In this document: one piece after another, positions 8,230 to 17,254 of the stretch | Numbering within the stretch: position 1 is the stretch's first letter | How the letters are laid out: every line of letters starts with the position of its first letter | Assembly: GCF_927798175.1 (NCBI RefSeq) | Contig: NZ_CAKMMP010000023.1 | Location: forward strand, 23,837-87,836 | Direction: 5' to 3' | Origin: Paenibacillus sp. JJ-223 | Lineage (GTDB): Bacteria; Bacillota; Bacilli; Paenibacillales; Paenibacillaceae | Length of the DNA stretch: 64,000 nucleotides | Translations under genes and position numbers: made by a program | Notes under the pieces: generated by a model | What the model saw: the letters and a program-made list of their open reading frames with translations, nothing else | Databases searched by the model: none | What the model was told of the DNA's origin: nothing

Positions 8230-9867
8230 CTAGTCCAAATTCAGCGTGCGGTGAGCCGTAGGCGGAATCTCATCGCGATCCGTCAGAAGCTCAATGACAG
8301 CGACCTGCTGCAGACGCTGGGCAGATTGCAAGGCGGAAGCGAACTCCGCTTGGGTCTCGGCCCGATATGCCGCCGCACCCAGCGATTCGGCAAACTTGGC
8401 TGCATCCATGGGGACTTCGTACAACGTGCCATCGATTCGCCCGGTCGTTTTTTGCATGCCTTTTAAAGCCATGTCCAGTTGTTTATTGTTCACGACGATG
8501 AAAATGACGGGAAGCTGGTTGCAGACCGCGGTATGAATTTCGGTACCCAGCATCATGAAGCAGCCATCCCCTGTAATGCAGACGATCGTTTCCTGGCGCG
8601 CGGCCGCTTTTGCGCCAATGGCCATGCCGATGGCATTGCCCATGCAGGCAAAATAAGCATCAAAGACAAAGCTTCCCGGTTTCTTCACTTTATAACGTTG
8701 AACCGCATGGAAACCGTGACTTCCGTCGTCAACAAACAGCATATGATCATAGGGGAGAAGGTCGCTCATATTCTCCAATATGGAAGCAAGGGACAGCCCG
8801 GTCAGTTCCGGCAAAGGCAATGTGTAGTCGGGGGGAAGCGGTCTTTCTTCTGTTTTGGGAATCGGGTGTCCGGATATCGTGCCCAGCAAAAACTGCAGAC
8901 TGTCTTTCAGATCACCGGTGATATGTAAGGTATGCGAGTCGAGGATTTTACCGATGAATGTCGGATCCGTATCGAATTGAATCAGATGAGCAGGGTGGTT
9001 TTCGCGCTTGAGATTGCATATCGTCATGTCGCTCAAGCGTGAACCAAGCACGATGAACAGATCGCTCCGGTTCAGCATTTCGTCAGCATGGGGAACGCCG
9101 CCAACGCCGCATGGGCCGTGGTAGAGCGGGTGGTCCCAGGCGATTGCGCCTTTTCCGCCAGGCGAGGTCACGACAGGGATGTTGAACGTTTCGGCGAAAT
9201 GCACCAGTTCATCGTGTGCCCTTGCCCGGTTAACGCCTTTTCCGGCAATGATCAGCGGCCGCTCGGATTGCTGCAGCAGCGGAAGTACGCGATTCAGATT
9301 GGATACGCTGAGCAATGGTTCGTGTTCCGGCAGGACAATGCGGCAGTCGTTCAAGCGTTCGGTCTGTACATCGAATGGAAGACATAAGTGGACAGGCCCT
9401 TTATTAGGACCAAGTGCAATGGATAGGGCATGGTTCAGCAGCGTGCCGAAATGGTCGCCGCGTTCCACAAGCTTGCTGAAGAGCGTTGCAGGTCGGAACA
9501 TCTCTGCCAGGTCGGCGAGATAGGACGAGGAATCTTGGCATTGGGGGATTCCTAATTCCTGTATAGATTGGTGGCCGGTAATGAACAGCACAGGCAGGTT
9601 ATTTGCCTTGGCATGTGCAGCAGCTGTAAGCAGGTTGGTGCCGCCAGGTCCCGAAGTGGCAAAGGCAACGCCGAGTTTGCCTGTCTGAAGGGCGTAACCG
9701 GCAGCTGCGAAACCCGAGCTGGATTCGTGTCTGCCGGGGATCATTTCAAGTCCGTAATCCACCATTTTCAGAGCAGCCGGGCATATGGATTTTCCGATAA
9801 TTCCAAAAAAGTGGGTAACGCCCAAATCATAAAGAGTTTTCGCCAAAATATCTGCTACGGTTGTCAT
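8230..9867 (-). CDS. Thiamine diphosphate-dependent enzyme (acetolactate synthase-like family)
   Basis: 545 residues from the ATG at 9865-9867, which has GAGGTG six bases upstream; an upstream in-frame start adds 13 residues without a better ribosome site. The three-domain ThDP layout is clear: the N-terminal PYR domain with cofactor-activating Glu48 (G-R-H-E-S-S-S-G) and TSGPGGTNLLTA, a central domain, and a C-terminal PP domain with GDGCFMMLGTE followed after ~24 residues by VVNNKQLDM (the GDG...NN Mg-ThDP motif). Relatives include acetolactate synthase, oxalyl-CoA decarboxylase and aldehyde lyases. There is no small regulatory subunit gene alongside, so a biosynthetic ilvB role is unlikely. 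It leads the minus-strand cluster. Confidence 0.85.
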   Translation of the reverse strand: MTTVADILAKTLYDLGVTHFFGIIGKSICPAALKMVDYGLEMIPGRHESSSGFAAAGYALQTGKLGVAFATSGPGGTNLLTAAAHAKANNLPVLFITGHQSIQELGIPQCQDSSSYLADLAEMFRPATLFSKLVERGDHFGTLLNHALSIALGPNKGPVHLCLPFDVQTERLNDCRIVLPEHEPLLSVSNLNRVLPLLQQSERPLIIAGKGVNRARAHDELVHFAETFNIPVVTSPGGKGAIAWDHPLYHGPCGVGGVPHADEMLNRSDLFIVLGSRLSDMTICNLKRENHPAHLIQFDTDPTFIGKILDSHTLHITGDLKDSLQFLLGTISGHPIPKTEERPLPPDYTLPLPELTGLSLASILENMSDLLPYDHMLFVDDGSHGFHAVQRYKVKKPGSFVFDAYFACMGNAIGMAIGAKAAARQETIVCITGDGCFMMLGTEIHTAVCNQLPVIFIVVNNKQLDMALKGMQKTTGRIDGTLYEVPMDAAKFAESLGAAAYRAETQAEFASALQSAQRLQQVAVIELLTDRDEIPPTAHRTLNLD

Positions 9868-9975
9868 GTGAAACACCTCGCTTCGCAAATAGGTTGATAG
9901 ACCCAAAGGGTGTGTTCTGTGTTCAAATGATCGTCGTGATGAAGATATGAAAGGAAAAATCCTTTGTTAATAGGA

Positions 9976-10005
9976 AGAGTAGCTTTTTTTGTGGTTTTTT
10001 GTCAA
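9976..10005 (-). promoter_or_regulatory. Sigma-A-type promoter for the ThDP-enzyme gene
   Basis: On the minus strand a perfect TTGACA (10000-10005) is followed after 18 bp by TACTCT (9976-9981). It is placed about 110 bp before the ThDP-enzyme start. The rest of 9907-10275 is AT-rich and holds no gene; it is the divergent promoter region shared with the oxidoreductase. Confidence 0.5.
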
Positions 10006-10275
10006 CTTGTTTTGTGGGTAAATTTTCCTGAATCTAAAGTTGTAAACGGTTTATGCCTTATGGCTGCTGGAAAAAATAAATAGTCGCATAAGCCTGTCTT
10101 TCTATTTTGAGAAATTATAATTAATAGTTTTTATGTAAAATAAAATCGAAAAATATCATAATATGGTTGTTTGGCGGAGCATGCTTCGCATGTTCGCATT
10201 TCTGTGTTCATTTATGCAATAAAGCCATGTTTCCTACATTTCTGGTATACTGGAGTCTGATTGGAGTGAAGTGGG

Positions 10276-11247
10276 ATGACAACAATTAGAATGGCGATGA
10301 TCGGCTTGGGCAAAATGGGAAATCACATGCTTGAGCAGGCTGGTCGAAATGACCTTGGCGCTTCGATCGAAATCGTGGCTGCATGCGATACGGACGAGGC
10401 GGGGCTGCGTGCTTTTGCGGATTCCTACCCGGGAGCGAGTATATATACAAATTTTAAGGCACTATTGGACGAATGCCAGATCGATCTGTTGTACGTTGCG
10501 GTTCCGCCCAAGGTTCATTACCAGGTCGTTATGGAAGCGCTGCAGCGCAAAATCCCGGTATTCTGCGAGAAGCCTCTGGCGAACAGCGCCCAGGAGGCGG
10601 CTGAAATGTTAGCCGCAGCGGAAAGCGCTGGGGTGATGCACGCCGTGCATTTCTCCATGCCCCACGAGCCGGCCGTCCTGAAACTGCAGCAGCTGTTGGA
10701 CCAGAGAACGATTGGTTCAATCTGCAAAATCGAACTGATTCTGCAATTTCCGCAATGGCCGCGGAGCTGGCAGCAGAATGAGTGGATTACGGGGCGCGAG
10801 CAGGGCGGCTTTATTCTGGAAGTCGGCATTCATTGGATCCACGTCATCCAGAATGTGTTTGGCAGCATCACCGTCCTTCGAAGCGAAGTGGATTATCCCG
10901 AAGATGCCCTTGGATGTGAGCGCGAGGTGCATGCGGATATGCGACTGGATGACGGGACGCGGGTTAAGCTGAAAGGCATCTCCCATTTTTCGGGCGAGGA
11001 GCGTGTCTCCATGATCGTATATGGAGCGGAAGGGACGCTGGCTTTGGAAAACTGGGAGGAGTTGATGGGCGGGGCCATTGGCGAACCGCTTATGCCCATC
11101 GAGACCCCGGAATCCATGAGCGAGCTGCCTGTGCTGAAACATGTGATTGCGCGCCTTCAAGGCAAGCCCGGCAGAATCTATGATTTCAGCGACGGTTACC
11201 GGGCCCAGCTTGTGCTGGAAGCGCTGCGTAGTCCGAAGCTTTCCTGA
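10276..11247 (+). CDS. Gfo/Idh/MocA family NAD(P)-dependent oxidoreductase
   Basis: 323 residues with an N-terminal Rossmann fold (G-L-G-K-M-G at 10-15) and the family motif C-E-K-P-L-A at about 97-102. The C-terminal GFO/IDH/MocA domain carries GGFILEVGIHWIHVI, a typical catalytic G-G-x-x-x-D/E-x-G-x-H pattern. Such enzymes oxidise or reduce sugars and cyclitols; the substrate here is unknown. The ATG has GGAGTG upstream, and an extended -10 (TGGTATACT) lies about 30 bp before it. The HAD phosphatase gene downstream has no terminator in between, so the two may be cotranscribed. Confidence 0.85.
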   Translation: MTTIRMAMIGLGKMGNHMLEQAGRNDLGASIEIVAACDTDEAGLRAFADSYPGASIYTNFKALLDECQIDLLYVAVPPKVHYQVVMEALQRKIPVFCEKPLANSAQEAAEMLAAAESAGVMHAVHFSMPHEPAVLKLQQLLDQRTIGSICKIELILQFPQWPRSWQQNEWITGREQGGFILEVGIHWIHVIQNVFGSITVLRSEVDYPEDALGCEREVHADMRLDDGTRVKLKGISHFSGEERVSMIVYGAEGTLALENWEELMGGAIGEPLMPIETPESMSELPVLKHVIARLQGKPGRIYDFSDGYRAQLVLEALRSPKLS

Positions 11248-11387
11248 TTCCCGGCCAATGTTGCAGGGTACAGCGATTCGTCGATGGTTTGCAAAACAGC
11301 TCAAGTTTACATTGGTGAACCTTTAAGTATATCATGGGGAAAAACGGAAAAATCCGATCAACATTTCAAGCCGAAAGGAATTCTGAT

Positions 11388-12077
11388 ATGACGAAAGAAA
11401 CGACATTGCGCAAACCGGAAGCGATGATTTTTGACATGGATGGAACGCTGTTTCAGACGGAAACATTGTTGATGCCCGCGTATCACCGTCTGTTCGATAC
11501 GCTTAGAGCCGAAGGACATTTTGAAGGAGAAACGCCGCCGGAGGAGCGAATGCTCGGCAGTCTAGGCATGCTGCTGGAGGATATCTGGAAGGTCGTCATG
11601 CCGGACGCTTCCGAGGCAGCCCATCGCCGCGCGGACGAACTGCTGCTTCAGTTGGAGATTGAAGGGCTCGATGGGGGCGATTCTCGACTATATCCGCAGG
11701 TCAAAGAGACGCTGGAAGCGCTGAAGGAACAGGGCGTGCGCCTGTTCGTGGCGAGCAACGGGCTGGAGGATTACGTGAAAGGCGTAGCTTTTGCCCACGA
11801 AATCATGCCGCTGTTTGAAGGTGTGTATAGCGCAGGCCAATACAAGACGCCATCCAAGGTCGATCTTGTGCAAATCTTGCTCAAGAAGCACCACATTCAG
11901 GATGCCTGGATGGTCGGAGACCGTTCCTCGGACGTCGAGGCGGGCAAGATGAACGGACAGACCGTTATCGGCTGCGCCTATGCCGGGTTCGGCCGCGATG
12001 AGGAGCTGGCCGGATCGGATGTGTTGATCTCCGACTTTACGGAATTGCTGGGCTTGTATCGGAATGCTGCAGAATAA
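11388..12077 (+). CDS. HAD-superfamily hydrolase (phosphoglycolate/beta-phosphoglucomutase-like)
   Basis: 229 residues from the ATG preceded by GAAAGGAA; a longer in-frame start 18 codons upstream lacks a ribosome site. HAD motif I is F-D-M-D-G-T-L-F (nucleophile Asp16, acid/base Asp18), motif II is V-A-S-N-G, and motif IV is M-V-G-D-R-S-S-D-V-E-A-G. An alpha-helical cap between motifs I and II places it with subfamily I phosphatases such as Gph, PpaX and YhcW. The substrate is probably a small sugar phosphate or phosphoglycolate. A strong bidirectional terminator follows. Confidence 0.85.
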   Translation: MTKETTLRKPEAMIFDMDGTLFQTETLLMPAYHRLFDTLRAEGHFEGETPPEERMLGSLGMLLEDIWKVVMPDASEAAHRRADELLLQLEIEGLDGGDSRLYPQVKETLEALKEQGVRLFVASNGLEDYVKGVAFAHEIMPLFEGVYSAGQYKTPSKVDLVQILLKKHHIQDAWMVGDRSSDVEAGKMNGQTVIGCAYAGFGRDEELAGSDVLISDFTELLGLYRNAAE

Positions 12078-12198
12078 CTACGTCATGCACGGATTGCTGT
12101 ATGTTCAGCTTGACCATTGAATCGCGATCATCGCTGTATTGCGATTCGCTCCATTAGACGGCAGACGCGCTTATGGATCGTTGAGGCTGCTTTACTCC

Positions 12199-12244
12199 AA
12201 AAAGGATCGGGAACTCTGGAATGCCAGAGTTCCCGATCCTTTTT
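12199..12244. terminator. Bidirectional terminator
   Basis: AAAGGATCGGGAACTCTGG pairs perfectly with CCAGAGTTCCCGATCCTTT around a four-base loop, with A and T tracts on both sides. It separates the HAD gene (+) from the YheC/YheD array (-). Confidence 0.95.
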
Positions 12245-12255
12245 CGGTGACGGGG

Positions 12256-13473
12256 TTATCTCGTTCTTCTCTTCTTTCTAGACGGGGTGCTTCTGCGTAT
12301 GGCCGGTGTGGCTGGTTTGACTGGTGTGACTGGTTTGGTCGGTGCGGCTGTTTTTGGGCGCGATGAGGTCGAAGAAACGGGACGATGCCGGTAAAGCCAC
12401 AAGGCATATTCCAACGGCTGGGTGATGGCTTTTTCATATATTTCGCTTTCCCCGATTCTGGAAAAAACTTCGCGTGCCGGCTTCGGGTTGACCTCGAGCA
12501 AGTAGATTTGCCCGCTTTTGTCTATGGCCAGATCGAGCGCCAATTCGCAGAGGGCGCCATAGGTTTCCTCGAGAAAGGAAGCGATAGCAATGCCGAATTT
12601 TTCGGCGGTGCTCGCAATTTCGGCCTGCTTCTCCTCTTCCGGAATCCATTGTTTCATGAGCCGCTTCATTTCAATGGCTTGGCCGCCGCCGTGAAGATTG
12701 GAGGTGACGCTCTTTTCCGCCCCGATCCTTCCGGCACAACCGGTGAATTCCCATTCCCCCTCGCCGTTTTTCTGAACAAGCATGCGATAGTCGTGCACGC
12801 GCTGGTTGGGGAGCTGAAGCTGGATCCCTTGCTGCACGAGATATTTGTCCTTCATGTCCCAGTGCTGCAAAAAGGCTCCGAGGCGAGACATATGCACATT
12901 GCGCGGCGTGATGATTTGTCGTTTCTGGTTCCGTCCGCGTACCAGAACCGTGTTGGGCTCCTTGTTGCTGTGTTCGATGCGCAGAATGCCGCGACCGCCC
13001 GTGCCGTTGATCGGTTTGAGATAGATTAGCGGGTAGGTTTTCAACATTCGGTTCACGTCCGACATATCCTGAAACAGGCAGGTATCGGGAAGGTGTTCCC
13101 GAAAAGCGGCTTTGGTTGCAAGGAGCTGGTGAATGGTCCATTTGTTGCGCAAGGGGCGGTTCAAATACAAAAGATGTCCGTATTTTTTGCGGAAATCCTG
13201 CAATTGTACAAACCGGTGGTTTCTCTGGATCCGGCAGCGGTCAAAGATCAGGTCCGGGAATGAACGCCATTCCCTGGACCAGCCTTTTCCCGGATTATAA
13301 ACCATCGCATTGATATGCTTGCCGCCGGAATGAACGTCTGCCGGCGTGAATACGTACACATCCAGTCCCCGCTTTCGACCTTCCAGTATCATCTTGCGGT
13401 AAATGCCTCGCTCCTCCAAGCCGCGATGATCGTTCAAATATAGCGTCATGATGCCGAGAACAGGTGAGGACAC
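12256..13473 (-). CDS. YheC/YheD family endospore coat-associated protein (paralogue 1)
   Basis: 405 residues from the GTG at 13471-13473 (GAAGGTG seven bases upstream; a TTG two codons earlier lies on the ribosome site). The protein has the YheC/D plan: an N-terminal domain (GIMTLYLNDHRGLEERGIYRKM), a middle stretch (DLIFDRCRIQRN, then LKPINGTGGRGILRI as the nucleotide-binding loop) and a C-terminal ATP-grasp half with ALDLAIDKSGQIYLLEVNPKPAR as the metal-binding motif. It is unusual in ending with a Pro/Thr/Lys/Arg-rich tail of about 40 residues. It is the last gene of five in the same direction. Family members localise to the spore coat; the ligated substrate is unknown. Confidence 0.85.
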   Translation of the reverse strand: MSSPVLGIMTLYLNDHRGLEERGIYRKMILEGRKRGLDVYVFTPADVHSGGKHINAMVYNPGKGWSREWRSFPDLIFDRCRIQRNHRFVQLQDFRKKYGHLLYLNRPLRNKWTIHQLLATKAAFREHLPDTCLFQDMSDVNRMLKTYPLIYLKPINGTGGRGILRIEHSNKEPNTVLVRGRNQKRQIITPRNVHMSRLGAFLQHWDMKDKYLVQQGIQLQLPNQRVHDYRMLVQKNGEGEWEFTGCAGRIGAEKSVTSNLHGGGQAIEMKRLMKQWIPEEEKQAEIASTAEKFGIAIASFLEETYGALCELALDLAIDKSGQIYLLEVNPKPAREVFSRIGESEIYEKAITQPLEYALWLYRHRPVSSTSSRPKTAAPTKPVTPVKPATPAIRRSTPSRKKRRTR

Positions 13474-13511
13474 AAACAATCACCTTCTTTAGCGGTTATT
13501 CCTTTCCAAGT

Positions 13512-14615
13512 TCATTTGGGTTGGCGGGCCAGGTAAGTGCTGTATTGAAATATGCGTTCCAGCGATCGGCGGCGGATCTGGGGCTCATCGAATTTCATCG
13601 GCTTGGCGTTTGCCTCGAAAAACCAAAGCTCGCCAATAACGTCTATGCCGAGATCCATCGACATTTCGCCCAGCGTGCTTCCCGATCCACGCTCGATCTG
13701 CTTGGCGATCATGATCGACGTGGATTTGACTCGTTTCATCAGTGTTGCAGTCATTTCTTCTCCAAAGAGATCGGCCAGCAGCTTTTCCGGATCCTCCACG
13801 CTGCCTCCGCGGGGAACATGGGTCGTAATGCTGCGGGAACCCGCCAGCCTGGCACCGATTCCGGTTACGCTCCAGTGGCCTTTCCCGTTTTTTTGCACGA
13901 GCACGCGCAAGTCGAAAGGACGTTTGCCGGAGGAAGCCAATTCAATGCCTTGCTGCAGGATATAGGGCGTTCGGCCGGACTCCTGGCGCACGCGTGCCCA
14001 CAGTTTTTGGAGCGTGATGGCCTTATACGTGGTGCTTCGTCTTTTGCTTTGGATTTTGAGTTTGTAGGGAAATTGATCCTTCTCCTGAAACTTGAGCATC
14101 ATGATCCCTTTGCCCGCTTTCCCGCTTTCCGGCTTCAAATAAAGGTAAGGGTACTGCTGCAGCACTTTGCCCAGACCGGATGCGCTGCGCATCCGGCGGG
14201 TGTATGGAACGAGCTGTCGGGTCGTCTTCGATTTTTTCAGCCATTCGAAGAGATTCCATTTATTGAAGTAAAACGGGTTATACAGGCTGACGCCGGATTG
14301 AAGGCATTCTGCGATTTTGCGCTGGACAAACGGCTTGCTTTCATCCTCGCGGCTCGGGATGCGATTATACAACACATGAGGCAAAGGAAAGAGCTGTGAA
14401 ATCCATCGTTTGCTTCCTTTGCCGAGCGTGTAGCCTTTGACGGTGGGACCGCTCATATCCAAGTCGCGGACGGTCACGACGTATGCCAAACAACCCATAT
14501 TTTCACCGGTGTTTATGATATCCTCGAAATTTTGATGGTTTCCCCTGAACATTCGCTGAGGATCATGCATGGTCAGTATGGCAATGACAGGTTTGAAATC
14601 ATCGTGCAGGCTCAT
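13512..14615 (-). CDS. YheC/YheD family endospore coat-associated protein (paralogue 2)
   Basis: 367 residues from the ATG at 14613-14615. That ATG shares its A with the TGA of the upstream gene (TGATG), a classic coupled start; the longer frame to 14756 overlaps the neighbour and is rejected. The length matches YheC (about 363 in B. subtilis). Motifs: PVIAILTMHDPQRMF at the start, PYLYLKPESGKAGKGIMML (glycine-rich ATP loop), ISTHVPRGG-like RSITTHVPRGGS, and GEMSMDLGIDVIGELWFFEANAKP. The ATP-grasp metal ligands (E-A-N in the last motif) look intact. Confidence 0.87.
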   Translation of the reverse strand: MSLHDDFKPVIAILTMHDPQRMFRGNHQNFEDIINTGENMGCLAYVVTVRDLDMSGPTVKGYTLGKGSKRWISQLFPLPHVLYNRIPSREDESKPFVQRKIAECLQSGVSLYNPFYFNKWNLFEWLKKSKTTRQLVPYTRRMRSASGLGKVLQQYPYLYLKPESGKAGKGIMMLKFQEKDQFPYKLKIQSKRRSTTYKAITLQKLWARVRQESGRTPYILQQGIELASSGKRPFDLRVLVQKNGKGHWSVTGIGARLAGSRSITTHVPRGGSVEDPEKLLADLFGEEMTATLMKRVKSTSIMIAKQIERGSGSTLGEMSMDLGIDVIGELWFFEANAKPMKFDEPQIRRRSLERIFQYSTYLARQPK

Positions 14616-15988
14616 CAAATGTCGTCCCTCTTCCGGAACTTGCTTAAATACAGGCAGTGTTCCAAAATGTGCTCCACCGACGATTTGCCCTCCATTCGGA
14701 GGGAAGGGTGTCGGAATATGGAGCGTCCGGGTTTGGCGTTCGCTTCGAACATCCATACGTGCTCCTCCTGATCAATGCCCAGATCAAAGCCAAGTTCACC
14801 AATGAGATGCTGGTGTTGATTTTCGATCGCCTGGGCCAATGTGATGGCGACGGATTTGGCTTGCTGAAGAACCTCGCTTGCGCGGTCGCCGAAATTCTGG
14901 CTGAGCGCCTTTTCCGGGGTCATCAGGGAACCGCCGTTCTTGATATGTGTGGTGACGCTGCCGCGGCCAGCCTTTTTGGCACCGATCCCCACAACGACCC
15001 ATTGGTTGTTCCCGTTCTTGTGCATATGAAAGCGAAAATCGATCGGGCAATGGTCAATCTCGATCAGCCGGATGCCTTGCTGAACGACATAACCGCGCAA
15101 GTGTCTGCCATGTTTCCCCTGAAGCATGCGCATGAGGCCGTTGAAGGAACCGAAGCGCATCAGGACATTTCCCTTTTTTGTACGGTAACGTGCAAAATAG
15201 CCGCGTTTGGGTGAATAGGTCAGGCGATAGATCCCGTTGCCGAGGCTGCCTGCCGTAGGTTTGTAATATACGAATTGATGGCGTTCCAGCATGTCTTTCA
15301 TCTGTTCCACCGTCGGATTCGTGATGGATTCCGGGATATGAAGGCTAGCGGCCGGTTCGTTTTCGAGCAATTTGTAGATATCCGATTTATTGAAGAAGCT
15401 CCAGTTAAAGAACGGGATTTTGCGCCGGATGAATCGTTCCCGCAGCTGGTTGATTGCAGGGGAAAAGTCCGAACGGCGGCTGGGCAGACGGTTATACACC
15501 ACGTCCGGCAAAGGCACGGTTTTGCGGGTGAATCCGCCGCTGCTGCTCAGGAAGAAACCGTTCACTGTTTCGTTTTGCCAGTTGATGTCCCGGGGCGTAA
15601 AGGCGAAAATATAGGATTTCCGGCTCCCTTCGCGGAGCAGTTGCTTGATGAATGCGGTACGTGAACCGAACGGATTGGAACTGCTGGCCATACCGTCGGT
15701 AAGGATCCCGATCAGCGGACCAAGTTGAACTTCGTCATTTTGCAAATTGCGGAGGTAGACGCTGCTCCTCTTCGGAACGTTCATCAGGTTGCGAATGCCT
15801 GAGGCAAGATATAGATGTTTGCCTGCTTTTCGGATTGGCTTGATGGTTGCCGGCACCCGGTCCCTCCCAAATCGCAGATGAATCTTTTTTTTGCCGGACA
15901 GATTCAGGCTTTTCATTAACGAACTGGATACATAAATCACTTTATCCGGTTGCTGCGTGAAATGCAGGTTGCAAGTGGTCAAACTCAT
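14615..15988 (-). CDS. YheC/YheD family endospore coat-associated protein (paralogue 3, YheD-like)
   Basis: 457 residues, close to B. subtilis YheD (453). An additional N-terminal domain of about 100 residues (small beta-rich, KVIYVSSSLMKSLNLS...) precedes the shared core, as in YheD. The core starts with PLIGILTDG; then YYKPTAGSLGNGIYRL forms the ATP loop and LGFDLGIDQEEHVWMFEANAKPGR the metal site. The ATG has GGAGGATAAATC upstream. YheD in B. subtilis forms rings around the forespore. The end is fused to the start of the next gene by one shared base. Confidence 0.88.
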   Translation of the reverse strand: MSLTTCNLHFTQQPDKVIYVSSSLMKSLNLSGKKKIHLRFGRDRVPATIKPIRKAGKHLYLASGIRNLMNVPKRSSVYLRNLQNDEVQLGPLIGILTDGMASSSNPFGSRTAFIKQLLREGSRKSYIFAFTPRDINWQNETVNGFFLSSSGGFTRKTVPLPDVVYNRLPSRRSDFSPAINQLRERFIRRKIPFFNWSFFNKSDIYKLLENEPAASLHIPESITNPTVEQMKDMLERHQFVYYKPTAGSLGNGIYRLTYSPKRGYFARYRTKKGNVLMRFGSFNGLMRMLQGKHGRHLRGYVVQQGIRLIEIDHCPIDFRFHMHKNGNNQWVVVGIGAKKAGRGSVTTHIKNGGSLMTPEKALSQNFGDRASEVLQQAKSVAITLAQAIENQHQHLIGELGFDLGIDQEEHVWMFEANAKPGRSIFRHPSLRMEGKSSVEHILEHCLYLSKFRKRDDI

Positions 15989-16040
15989 GATTTATCCTCC
16001 TATCCTGAAAATATCCTTCAAGGCAAGCCGGCGACACGCC

Positions 16041-17225
16041 TTAGCTGCCGTGATTCCGGATGGGTTTCAGGCCAGCTATGCTGGATGTATTCGGCATTTT
16101 CGTTGGACGGTAAACGTCAGCGAGAACATGTTGCTGCAGCAGATAACGGGCATAGGCAAGCGGCCGGGTATGGACCCTTCGAAATAACTGCGGGTCATCT
16201 GCTTTTGCAAACGAGGAGCGGCCCGGTTTGGAGTTGGCTTCAAGCAGCCACAGGCGCCCATCGGAGTCCGCTCCGAAATCGAGGCCCAACTCGGCGAGTC
16301 TGCCGAAGTGCCTTTCCAACAGCGGGGGGATCCGGCCCGCGGCCTGCTTTATTTGTTCAAGCAATGCATTTGCTTCGGAAGCTCCGAACCGGTCTTGGAG
16401 ATAAGGAAGCGCAGGGTAGGCCTTCCCGCCGCCATGAAGGTTGGACGTCAGTGTTTTCTCCGGGCCCTCCCGTACCATACATCCCGTGAGCAACCAGCGT
16501 CCGCGGCCGTCTTTCTGCATCAGCGCCCGAATATCGAACGGACGTCCATGATGGCTAAGGTCAAGGTAAGGCTGTATCAGAAGCCTGCGTCGGGAGCTGC
16601 AGGCATGAAGCCGGGAGGATACGCGTTCGGGCGTTTGAAATAGCCAATGAAACGGCTCGTTGGAATGGTTGCGGCCGTCGATGACCCAAGTGGACGGCTC
16701 GGTGCCGCGAGCCAGGCGAAAGGTGTTTTTCCCGTGTGTTCCGGACACGGGCTTGAAGAACAGGCCCTGCGGCCATCGTTCCAGCCAAGTCTCCCACCGA
16801 ACGTGCGGTTGAAACAGCGCCGTCTGGGGAAGAAGCTCTTTCGTTTCCGAATCACGGCTTAGAATCTGATGCACCTTCCATTTGCCGGGCAGTGAAGCGG
16901 ACCAGTACGTCGTTCTTGCTCCAGGGCCAGGAGCGCTCAGCTGCTGTCTCCACGTCTGGGGCAATGGCTGCAGACTGCGATCCATCACCAGCTTGGTTGC
17001 AGGCAGAGGCACGGCTCTCCACTGATCATCAACGAAAACGAATCCTTGCTTCGGCAATGCTGCTTGGTTGTCATCAGGCAACGGAAGCACAACGATGCGA
17101 ATTCCGTAAGGCCCGCTCTCCAGACTAAGCCGGCGGCAGAAGGGTTCATCCGAAAAGGAAGGTGAGCCAGCTGCTTCACGGACCAGAATCGTCAGGATGT
17201 CGGGCGGGAAAGTTCGGTTTGGCAA
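16041..17225 (-). CDS. YheC/YheD family endospore coat-associated protein (paralogue 4, most divergent)
   Basis: 394 residues, TTG start with GGAGGTG ten bases upstream. The core motifs are recognisable: GLFFKPVSGTHGKNTFRLA (ATP loop), TSNLHGGGKAYPAL, and ELGLDFGADSDGRLWLLEANSKPGR (metal site). The N-terminal half is shorter and the sequence is richer in Pro, Arg and Trp than its neighbours, so it has diverged most. It sits 52 bp from paralogue 3 and 29 bp from paralogue 5, in one probable operon. Confidence 0.82.
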   Translation of the reverse strand: MPNRTFPPDILTILVREAAGSPSFSDEPFCRRLSLESGPYGIRIVVLPLPDDNQAALPKQGFVFVDDQWRAVPLPATKLVMDRSLQPLPQTWRQQLSAPGPGARTTYWSASLPGKWKVHQILSRDSETKELLPQTALFQPHVRWETWLERWPQGLFFKPVSGTHGKNTFRLARGTEPSTWVIDGRNHSNEPFHWLFQTPERVSSRLHACSSRRRLLIQPYLDLSHHGRPFDIRALMQKDGRGRWLLTGCMVREGPEKTLTSNLHGGGKAYPALPYLQDRFGASEANALLEQIKQAAGRIPPLLERHFGRLAELGLDFGADSDGRLWLLEANSKPGRSSFAKADDPQLFRRVHTRPLAYARYLLQQHVLADVYRPTKMPNTSSIAGLKPIRNHGS

Positions 17226-17254
17226 CGGTTCAACACCTCCAGCGGAATTCGCCT

